Positions 19,901 to 26,412 of a stretch of 64,000 nt of DNA are shown here, piece after piece. Every line of letters starts with the position of its first letter. The stretch's first letter is position 1. The position numbers and the translations under genes were made by a program. This stretch comes from Burkholderiaceae bacterium. GTDB lineage: Bacteria > Pseudomonadota > Gammaproteobacteria > Burkholderiales > Burkholderiaceae. Below the pieces are notes generated by a model that did not search any database, was not told where the DNA came from, and saw only the letters and a list, made by a program, of their open reading frames with translations. Location: contig JAHFQJ010000006.1 of assembly GCA_023266335.1 (NCBI GenBank), forward strand, positions 1 through 64,000. Direction: 5' to 3'.

Positions 19901-20488
19901 GTATATATCTGCATATAAATTAGCAATAGTTTTTTTGACAGGACTGGAATTTTTATTTTCAAATGTTCCATCTTTCATGTCTTGAATATTCTGCTCTGTT
20001 AGAACTTCTGCATTTTCTACCTTTTGTAAGTCTTTACGGCTGCTTTTAAAGCCCCGGCGCTGCTGTAAATGAAATAATGCTCTGCCTAATTCAAATAAAC
20101 TAATTTGCTGATTAACGCCATCAGCTCTTAATTTGTAAGGATTTCTTTTTTGTAAATTTTTAGCTTGTGCTGTATCTTTAGGCATTAAGCCAATTTCCTG
20201 TAGAAAATAAAATAAGTGCATACGCCTGCCGCGTTTACGGTCAATTTGCCGGCGGGCTTGGCGTGCATCTCTTCTTGTTTTAGCTAAACTATCCCCTAAA
20301 CCACCTGTTTTACTTGAATTTCTGCCGTCGCTAAAAATCCGGCTTCCCATACCTATTATTGAATCATATATATAATAAGGTTTTTCATCTGGATTATTTA
20401 TATTTCGGTTCGATAATTTAACAATCGCCCAGCCAATACTGCTAGTACCTAAATCTAAACCTAAACGGTAAATATATTGATTATGCAT
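16913..20488 (-). CDS. cas9: CRISPR-associated endonuclease Cas9 (type II-C-like)
   Basis: RNA-guided double-strand DNA nuclease. The 1191-residue protein has all catalytic parts: RuvC-I LGLDLGTSSIGWAI with Asp12, an Arg-rich bridge helix (RRDARQARRQIDRKRGRR, about 75-92), RuvC-II IHIELARD with Glu606, an HNH domain VDHILPRSRSFDD with His693 and Asn707/Asn716, and RuvC-III NRHHALDAVMIAL with His922 and Asp925. It should therefore be active. The absence of csn2 and cas4 and the Neisseria-like array organisation point to type II-C, although it is longer than the roughly 1080-residue Neisseria enzyme. Unusually, it is transcribed away from cas1-cas2, in the same direction as the tracrRNA just upstream. 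Confidence 0.97.
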   Translation of the reverse strand: MHNQYIYRLGLDLGTSSIGWAIVKLSNRNINNPDEKPYYIYDSIIGMGSRIFSDGRNSSKTGGLGDSLAKTRRDARQARRQIDRKRGRRMHLFYFLQEIGLMPKDTAQAKNLQKRNPYKLRADGVNQQISLFELGRALFHLQQRRGFKSSRKDLQKVENAEVLTEQNIQDMKDGTFENKNSSPVKKTIANLYADIYKNNLTTVGQLLWDRFSHGDSTLCKKIHRKNKDGGDSDKIDSYENYFDRKMILDEFNVLWDKQAEFYPAILNQEIKNKIRKVIFFQRPLKTPAVGHCTYIKNEKRAALCLPTTELYRIWAEINNLELKLSIHNPEKNIYALNLAEKQQLISILLDKNCLDDKFKIKFTKLIQSLFVNKKEADKWKANLDNKKKEAIEGAATCTQLIEILGKEKFDSFNLNELDELVSLISQDKHFLSQQENEIIKSKRYSETELENFFTDKIKEKFNFTDEVIDKLNHIKIKDDYASLSTKAMQQMLEYLKQGYSQHEAKINCCFKDRHYDNPIGLNELPYYAKVIGEYCIPQTNLFDLIQGDKRSNLHDNHVQEIELGKITNPSVHIALNEVRKVVNLLLKKYKKCFEHNQGKPDFIHIELARDLCLGQKSVEGIIKNQTKNEYEKNEIKEDLLSLGIVPTPLSIEKWQLYKELCKMENPQCIYTGVRLPKECANFKIQWNDWEVDHILPRSRSFDDAKTNKLLVQRSANRDKSNLTPWEWAVKTGQNIESFTKRVETLPAWKQWKCLEQGVNYLNNNTDRKPQERLLNDTRYMARVTRMYLQSLYDEKDITGKPIRNNCVQAIPSGKITAHMRNEWKLNNLLWTAEQKEVKGNIESDIENLEIKGLDNLPEGQLKYLAMLKDIVNIPLGKQLFDYFKSLISENLDGLSDKEQENANKKYSDAKKKQKNRNDNRHHALDAVMIALADVSLVQKISNFERDTSHLSPKEKQKIDNSIIQIDVPKTLRGDLEYKINQIVVSHKPDHGTQSRLHEESARFMIQENNIKEFIYDKKEYQKTGTKKDAVKENSVIGIQNTQNETYKYYKLGSNYCYEIFLDDKGKYSGELITTYQANQKEYQKFMKTKDYQKNSFCGNKLIMRLISGDILKITDKNNKEDKLVYIQKINNGSIVFNEHFETNCDARDRAKLKSNSLIMQSASPASLIEKWKAKKVLVNPIGQVIEINHNK

Positions 20489-20599
20489 AAAAATCCCTAG
20501 TAAATAAAAATATTTTTTATTGAGCGTTTTTCAAGAATAGTATTAAAAAAATAAATAATCAAACACTGTCCAAAAATAGCAACATTTTCTATAAAATGG

Positions 20600-20700
20600 A
20601 AAAGCCCCTAATAAATTAGGGGCATCATTTGGTGACTTATACAAAAGTAATAGTCTTATTACTCTATTCTAAGCACTATTTCTGATATGAAATAATATAC
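20600..20700 (-). ncRNA. tracrRNA
   Basis: Lies between cas9 and cas1 on the minus strand. Positions 20661-20696 form an anti-repeat that matches the 36-bp CRISPR repeat at 29 of 36 positions. Four of the seven differences are G:U-compatible in the RNA duplex. Next comes a perfect 7-bp nexus-like hairpin (AGTAATA / TATTACT, 20646-20663), then an intrinsic terminator (GCCCCTAA / TTAGGGGC, 4-nt loop, 20604-20623, followed by TTTT on the minus strand). The order anti-repeat, hairpin, terminator is canonical. The 5' end is not defined by the sequence. Confidence 0.88.
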
Positions 20701-20841
20701 ATAAATTCTAGTACAAATTTAATTAAATAAAAAGTTATTCCCTAGTAAAAATTAATTATGTTGTATTTATAAAACAATACTTGGCTTATTTTTTATAAAA
20801 AATAAAATGATAATTATCCACATTACATTATGGGGGTAAAA

Positions 20842-21807
20842 ATGATAGGTAAAATTCTAGAGATTGCCAATAACAACCGTTTTTTATCTTTAAAACGAGG
20901 CTGTATGAATATTAGCGACAGCAAAACAAAGCAAAGCATTGCTGATATTCCATTAGATGATATTGACGGAATAATTTTAAGCGGTCATGGTTTATGGCAT
21001 TCTACAAATTTACTGGCTAAGCTTGCACATTTAGGCATTACAGTGGTGATTATAGATAGTCATTACAAACCAATTGCCATAGTAATTGGTATTTCAAATA
21101 ATACATTACAAGGTCAAAGAATAATTGCACAGCACGATGCAAATTTATCTATGAATAAACGTTTATGGCAAGAAATCGTACAAACTAAATTATTATTTCA
21201 AACTAGTTTACTAGCTTATCATAAAAGCGACAAGACAAATCAAGTAAAATTATTAATCAAAAACGTAAAATCCGGAGACCCAAGTAATTTAGAGGCACAA
21301 GGAGCCAGATATTACTGGCAGGGCTTAATGCAGAAAATTTATCCTGATTTTAAACGTGAGCAAGATTCAAATGATAGTATAAATATTGCTTTAAATTACG
21401 GTTATACAATTTTACGCACTGCTGTTGCAAAAAATATTTTGGCAGCTGGTTTACATGCCGGATGGGGCATACATCATTGCCACCCTAATAATACAATGCC
21501 GTTAGCTGATGATTTGATGGAACCTTTCAGAGCATTTGTTGATGCAAAGGTTTATGCTTTGTCTAAAGGGGGATACTTAAACGATAACGACACAATTAAT
21601 AATATTGCAAAAAAATCTTTAGCTGATGTGATATATACGGATATTTTAATATTGGGAGAAACAAAACCTCTGATTAATTATTTACAAACTTTAGCACAAA
21701 GTTTAGTCAGAATTTATATGAATGAAGGAAAAATATTAGCATTTCCAGAGGTTAAAAAAATTCATTGGGAAGATTTTGAAGAGATTCATAGGAATGAAAA
21801 ATCATGA
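20842..21807 (+). CDS. cas1: CRISPR-associated endonuclease/integrase Cas1
   Basis: Forms the spacer-integration complex with Cas2. I choose the ATG at 20842 because GGGGGT precedes it at proper spacing; an in-frame ATG at 20830 lies inside that ribosome-binding site. The 321-residue product resembles type II Cas1. The metal ligands are visible as Glu151 (DPSNLEAQGARYYW), His212 (GWGIHHCHPNN) and Glu227 (LADDLMEPFR), matching Glu149/His205/Glu220 of Streptococcus pyogenes Cas1. It is divergent from cas9 and the tracrRNA and overlaps cas2 by 4 bp (ATGA), so the two are translationally coupled. Confidence 0.95.
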   Translation: MIGKILEIANNNRFLSLKRGCMNISDSKTKQSIADIPLDDIDGIILSGHGLWHSTNLLAKLAHLGITVVIIDSHYKPIAIVIGISNNTLQGQRIIAQHDANLSMNKRLWQEIVQTKLLFQTSLLAYHKSDKTNQVKLLIKNVKSGDPSNLEAQGARYYWQGLMQKIYPDFKREQDSNDSINIALNYGYTILRTAVAKNILAAGLHAGWGIHHCHPNNTMPLADDLMEPFRAFVDAKVYALSKGGYLNDNDTINNIAKKSLADVIYTDILILGETKPLINYLQTLAQSLVRIYMNEGKILAFPEVKKIHWEDFEEIHRNEKS

Positions 21808-22139
21808 GCATAATGTCAGGATATAAAATTATGTGGATGTTTGTATTATTTGATTTACCTGTTGTAACAAAATCACAAAGAAAAAGTGCCTCAAAATTTA
21901 GAAATGATTTATTAAATTTAGGATTTTTAATGCATCAATTTTCTGTATACATTAAACGATGCCCCGGTAGAGAGAAAGTAGATTCATTAATTACAAAAAT
22001 AAATAAGAAGTTACCCCATAATGGAAAAGTGGATATTATCTGGATAACAGATAAACAATTTGCTGATTCTATACAAATTTGGGAGGGTATACATACTGAA
22101 AAAGATGTCAAAAAAGAAGAAAATTTGATGATTTTTTAG
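21804..22139 (+). CDS. cas2: CRISPR-associated protein Cas2
   Basis: Structural partner of Cas1 in spacer acquisition, with a ferredoxin-like fold. The 111-residue protein has the N-terminal beta strand MWMFVLFDLPV with the conserved Asp17, then QRKSASKFRNDLLNLGFLMHQFSVYIKRC, as in type II Cas2. Translation may start at the overlapping ATG at 21804 or at Met4 (21813). It ends 36 bp before a bidirectional terminator and about 70 bp before the first CRISPR repeat, so adaptation genes and array are directly adjacent. Confidence 0.95.
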   Translation: MSIMSGYKIMWMFVLFDLPVVTKSQRKSASKFRNDLLNLGFLMHQFSVYIKRCPGREKVDSLITKINKKLPHNGKVDIIWITDKQFADSIQIWEGIHTEKDVKKEENLMIF

Positions 22140-22175
22140 TGTAAAATATAGAATTATTCACTACTAAAAACGATG

Positions 22176-22200
22176 AAACCCCTTGATTATCAAGGGGTTT
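22176..22200. terminator. Bidirectional terminator between cas2 and the CRISPR array
   Basis: A perfect 11-bp stem (AAACCCCTTGA / TCAAGGGGTTT) with a 3-nt loop, only 10 bp from the first repeat. It can end the cas1-cas2 message on the plus strand and the crRNA transcripts arriving from the array on the minus strand. It also occupies most of the space where a leader would lie. Confidence 0.8.
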
Positions 22201-22210
22201 TAAGTTTGCG

Positions 22211-23803
22211 ATTATATCACATCAGAAATAGTACTAAGAAGAGAACGATATTTGACCTTTACTGGGTTTGTAGTTGATTATATCACATCAGAAATAGTAC
22301 TAAGAAGAGAACGAACTTAGTTCATCTGATGAATAATGCATTATTATATCACATCAGAAATAGTACTAAGAAGAGAACGATAGACTTCTCTCCAATGGTC
22401 GGAGTCTTTATTATATCACATCAGAAATAGTACTAAGAAGAGAACTATTTAAAAAAAATAATAATAGTTATTATAATTATATCACATCAGAAATAGTACT
22501 AAGAAGAGAACTTGATGCAACAGATGGGGATACGGTTAAATCATTATATCACATCAGAAATAGTACTAAGAAGAGAACTACTTATAATATATATTTGCTA
22601 TAATTAAAATTATATCACATCAGAAATAGTACTAAGAAGAGAACGGTTATTCCCTTACGGTGTTTTATTCTCCAATTATATCACATCAGAAATAGTACTA
22701 AGAAGAGAACATCAAGCGTTATATCAGGCGTAACTAAGTCATTATATCACATCAGAAATAGTACTAAGAAGAGAACAACCCTTCAATACATGGTTCAGTA
22801 AATTCTATTATATCACATCAGAAATAGTACTAAGAAGAGAACAAGGCGGCGAATGTCAATTACAAGATTTGGCTATTATATCACATCAGAAATAGTACTA
22901 AGAAGAGAACAAGGGGGCCGCGATAGAAGATTGCGCTAAAATTATATCACATCAGAAATAGTACTAAGAAGAGAACTATTATAATGTTGTGATTTAAATC
23001 TGCTATATTATATCACATCAGAAATAGTACTAAGAAGAGAACATTGGTATTTGATAATCGAAATTTGAATTTATTATATCACATCAGAAATAGTACTAAG
23101 AAGAGAACGAGCCGTTTGTGGGGATTACACAGAAATAAATTATATCACATCAGAAATAGTACTAAGAAGAGAACTGGCGTTATTGGGCATATTGGCATAT
23201 ACTATTATATCACATCAGAAATAGTACTAAGAAGAGAACAACTTCCCGATTAATTAAGCAGAATATATTATTATATCACATCAGAAATAGTACTAAGAAG
23301 AGAACAGATAATTCTCAGCATTCTTCTCAATGGCATTATATCACATCAGAAATAGTACTAAGAAGAGAACACAATAGTATGCTGTGTGCCATTTGTTTGA
23401 TTATATCACATCAGAAATAGTACTAAGAAGAGAACTTTTTAAAAAAGAAATATTTCTTAATCTCAATTATATCACATCAGAAATAGTACTAAGAAGAGAA
23501 CTATAACTCTTTAGGGTGTACAAAAAACCCAATTATATCACATCAGAAATAGTACTAAGAAGAGAACACAAGCAGGAAACCACGAGTTGTATTTCAAATT
23601 ATATCACATCAGAAATAGTACTAAGAAGAGAACTAGGTTTCTATATTAAAATTTTGCCTAGCCATTATATCACATCAGAAATAGTACTAAGAAGAGAACC
23701 AAACCGGAAACCATGAGTTATATTTCAAAATTATATCACATCAGAAATAGTACTAAGAAGAGAACCCTAGCAAAAGTTTCAGGTGTTCCAAATATTAATT
23801 ATA
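22211..23803 (-). promoter_or_regulatory. Extended -10 promoter inside every CRISPR repeat
   Basis: On the minus strand every perfect repeat ends in TGATATAAT, an exact match to the extended -10 consensus TG-n-TATAAT, placed so that transcription would begin a few bases into the next spacer. The degenerate end repeat keeps TATAAT but has CGG in place of TGA. The same design in Neisseria and Campylobacter type II-C loci gives each crRNA its own promoter. That it works here is inference. Confidence 0.75.
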
Positions 23804-23833
23804 CCGCATCAAGAATAAGACCGATTATAATAT
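22211..23833 (-). CRISPR. CRISPR array: 24 perfect 36-bp repeats plus one degenerate terminal repeat, 24 spacers
   Basis: Perfect repeats start at 22211 and recur to 23730-23765; on the plus strand each begins ATTATATCACATCAGAAATA and ends in AAGAGAAC. A degenerate repeat at 23798-23833 keeps only parts of the first half (ATTATA, GCATCA). Spacers are 29-32 bp, mostly 30 (17 of 24). The crRNA sense is the minus strand, as shown by the tracrRNA anti-repeat: each repeat reads GTTCTCTTC... and ends TGATATAAT. Spacers 23568-23597 and 23700-23729 are near-duplicates. Open frames across the array are produced by the repeats and are not genes. Confidence 0.99.
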
Positions 23834-23849
23834 AAACACGTTCTAATAC

Positions 23850-24473
23850 CTAATGCAGAGTTGGTTTTTCTTTGCTATTATTACTGCTATCATTTTCTTC
23901 ATCAAAACTAACATTATTAGCTACTGAAATCATATTATCATATTCATCGCCAATATAACCATTTTCAAGTTCTTCTTCTGAAGCATCTCTAATATCAATT
24001 ACCACAATATCAAATCTTATTGCCATTCCTGCTAATGGATGATTGGCATCTAAAATTACTTTATCCCCCACAATATCAGTTACTGTATAAAAATCATTTT
24101 CTGAATCATCATCAGAATTTTCATCTATATATTCTTCCTCATTTTCTGGCGCATGAATTTCTATGTCGTCGTCATCACCGGGAATACCCTCAAATACCAT
24201 TCCTACGGCTAAATCTGCGGGGAATCTAGATTTATCTTCTAGTGCTAACAAGTCAGCATTGTATTCGCCAAATGCATCATTTGGTTCTAATTGAATCTTT
24301 AAATTAAATCCAATTTCTTTATTTTCAAGCTGTTCTTCAATTTTCTCAAAAATTCCGCCACCATTTCCATGTAAATATACAGATTGCTGAAAATCGTCAT
24401 CTAATAAGCTATTATTTTGAGCATCAAACATCTTGTATTTTAAAGTTACAACTTTATTCTTGCCAATTTTCAT
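23850..24473 (-). CDS. slyD: FKBP-type peptidyl-prolyl isomerase, SlyD family
   Basis: Cis-trans prolyl isomerase and chaperone acting on folding proteins. I prefer the ATG at 24473 (MKIGKNKVVTLKYKMFD), giving 207 residues; in-frame ATGs at 24491 and 24509 lack support. Seen: YLHGNGGGIFEKIEEQL, DAFGEYN and the closing FKBP half NHPLAGMAIRFDIVVIDIRDASEEEL. Between the FKBP halves, the insert-in-flap region carries a strongly acidic addition (PGDDDDIEI, ENEEEYIDENSDDDSEN) not seen in typical SlyD. The tail is Asn/Ser/Glu-rich rather than His-rich, so metal binding is unlikely. It is divergent from the RoxA-like gene. Confidence 0.85.
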   Translation of the reverse strand: MKIGKNKVVTLKYKMFDAQNNSLLDDDFQQSVYLHGNGGGIFEKIEEQLENKEIGFNLKIQLEPNDAFGEYNADLLALEDKSRFPADLAVGMVFEGIPGDDDDIEIHAPENEEEYIDENSDDDSENDFYTVTDIVGDKVILDANHPLAGMAIRFDIVVIDIRDASEEELENGYIGDEYDNMISVANNVSFDEENDSSNNSKEKPTLH

Positions 24474-24544
24474 ATTTTTAAAATTCCTCATTTGAGTAAA
24501 GGCGTACAAAAAGGTAAAATATATATTTACACAATATTTATATT

Positions 24545-25690
24545 ATGATTGATATTAATTTACCGCAAATTTTATTAGGCGGTTTGAATGCAAAGCAGTT
24601 TATGCAGGAATATTGGCATAAAAAACCATTGTTAATAAAATCGTGTATTCAAAATTATAAATCAATTATAACTAAAAACCAACTTTTTGACCTAGCATGC
24701 CAAGATAATATTAAAAGCCGCGTTATTCAGCAAAATAATAAAACAAAAAAGTGGCATGTAAAGCAATCGCCTTTATCTTCTTTACCAAAAACTAATAACC
24801 CATGGACAGTATTAGTTACAAATGTGAATGAATATAATGATGAAATATATAAATTTATGCAAAAATTTGCATTTATTCCATATGCAAGGCTTGATGATGT
24901 AATGGTAAGTTATGCTACAGACGGTGGGAGTGTGGGGGCGCATTTTGATACATACGATGTATTTTTATTTCAAGGTATGGGTAAAAGGTGCTGGCAAATT
25001 AGCTCACAAACTGATTTATCTTTAGTACCAGATAGCCCGCTGAAATTACTGCAGAACTTTGCTCCGGAACAAGAGTGGATTTTAGAAGAAGGAGACATGT
25101 TATATCTTCCGCCTCATTATGCTCATCATGGAGTTGCATTAGGTGAATGCATGACTTACTCAGTGGGCTTTAGAGCGCCTGCACTAAATGAATTGATTTT
25201 TGAATATTTTATGGATATGGTTGCATTACTTGAAGATTATGATATTCCTAATACAATTTATAGTGATGCTGACCAGCCGGCAACCATTAAACCCGGAGAA
25301 ATTCCGCAGAAAATGGCGGATTTTTTACAGACTAGCCTCGATAATTTAGTTATGCCGAGTGCTAGCCACTTGTTAGGGACATATTTAACTAAATTAAATG
25401 ATGAAAGTATTTTTGAGGATTATCTAAACAATACTCAAATTTTAAGTTTGATAGAGTTTTCACAAAAAACAAATATAATTAATATGCATAATGCAAGTAA
25501 AGCAAATTATGATAAGGAATATTTTTATATAAACGGCGAACGTTCAATATGTGAAATAGAGCATATAGAATTATTACATTCGCTTGCAGATGAGCGAATA
25601 TTAAATATATTATCTATAAAAAAACATGCATATTTAATACAGGAAGTATATGAATGGTATAGTAACGGCTGGCTTATAATTAAACAATGA
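24545..25690 (+). CDS. roxA: JmjC-type ribosomal oxygenase, RoxA/YcfD-like (L16 arginine hydroxylase)
   Basis: Fe(II)/2-oxoglutarate-dependent oxygenase; E. coli YcfD hydroxylates an arginine of ribosomal protein L16. The 381 residues contain the N-terminal FMQEYWHKKPLLIK block typical of the family. The JmjC cupin has the iron triad His133 and Asp135 (GAHFDTYDVF) and His194 (LPPHYAHHGVA), with WQISSQ and YSVGFRAP strands around it. A C-terminal winged-helix-like region of about 150 residues follows, as in YcfD. The 24-bp gap to cmk suggests one transcript. Confidence 0.87.
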   Translation: MIDINLPQILLGGLNAKQFMQEYWHKKPLLIKSCIQNYKSIITKNQLFDLACQDNIKSRVIQQNNKTKKWHVKQSPLSSLPKTNNPWTVLVTNVNEYNDEIYKFMQKFAFIPYARLDDVMVSYATDGGSVGAHFDTYDVFLFQGMGKRCWQISSQTDLSLVPDSPLKLLQNFAPEQEWILEEGDMLYLPPHYAHHGVALGECMTYSVGFRAPALNELIFEYFMDMVALLEDYDIPNTIYSDADQPATIKPGEIPQKMADFLQTSLDNLVMPSASHLLGTYLTKLNDESIFEDYLNNTQILSLIEFSQKTNIINMHNASKANYDKEYFYINGERSICEIEHIELLHSLADERILNILSIKKHAYLIQEVYEWYSNGWLIIKQ

Positions 25691-25714
25691 AATAAAAACC
25701 AATTAAAATTAATC

Positions 25715-26410
25715 ATGAATAATAAAATAATAACTATAGATGGACCAAGTGCATCGGGTAAAGGCACAATTGCCAAAAAAATTGCAGATATTTTGGGGTT
25801 TAATTATCTAGACAGCGGCGTATTATATAGAATACTTGCGTATATATACTCATCTCAACCAGATTTTAGTCATGATATTAATACTGAAAATATTCAGCAA
25901 TGCCAGCAAATCCTTATTGATAAATTTAACCACAGTAAAATTCTCTTTGAGAATAATAATATCTTCTTAGAAAATATTAATATCACAAGCTTTATCCGTA
26001 GTGAAACCATTGGAACATTAGCTTCTATATTGGCAGCTAACCAAAATATTAGAATACAGTTATTAGATTGGCAAAGAAAATATGCACTAGCACAAGGTTT
26101 AGAAGGTCTAGTTACAGACGGCAGAGATATGGGAACAGTGGTATTTCCTAATGCTAAATGTAAAATTTTTCTTATAGCAGATGTAAATAAAAGAGCACAA
26201 AGGCGTTACGAACAGATTATATCTCAAACAAAAAACCAAGATGTCAAATTAAATGACATTTTGTTAAATCTTAAACAAAGAGATGAAAGAGATATAAACC
26301 GCTCAAGCTCGCCTCTAAAACCTTCTAATGATGCATTTATACTGGATAATAGCAATTTAACTATTGAAGAAACAGTCAATATAGTGCTTACTTATTATAA
26401 AACAGTATAA
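25715..26410 (+). CDS. cmk: Cytidylate kinase
   Basis: Phosphorylates CMP and dCMP with ATP in nucleotide salvage. The 231 residues begin with the P-loop IDGPSASGKGTIAKKIA (8-24), then LDSGVLYRILAY, the CMP-binding VTDGRDMGTVVFPNA and the lid RDERDINRSSSPLKPSNDAFILDNSN. It lies 24 bp after the RoxA-like gene and runs convergent, with a 2-bp gap, into the M23 peptidase gene. In most Burkholderiales rpsA follows cmk; it is absent here. Confidence 0.96.
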   Translation: MNNKIITIDGPSASGKGTIAKKIADILGFNYLDSGVLYRILAYIYSSQPDFSHDINTENIQQCQQILIDKFNHSKILFENNNIFLENINITSFIRSETIGTLASILAANQNIRIQLLDWQRKYALAQGLEGLVTDGRDMGTVVFPNAKCKIFLIADVNKRAQRRYEQIISQTKNQDVKLNDILLNLKQRDERDINRSSSPLKPSNDAFILDNSNLTIEETVNIVLTYYKTV

Positions 26411-26412
26411 AT

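Noticed and set aside
20830-20841. Cas1 start at 20830
   Set aside because: That ATG forms part of the GGGGG ribosome-binding site for the ATG at 20842.
23044-23716. Open frames across the CRISPR array (69 and 66 codons)
   Set aside because: They are built from the 36-bp repeat read in frame, giving the repeated peptide YHIRNSTKKRT or YITSEIVLRRE, and are not genes.
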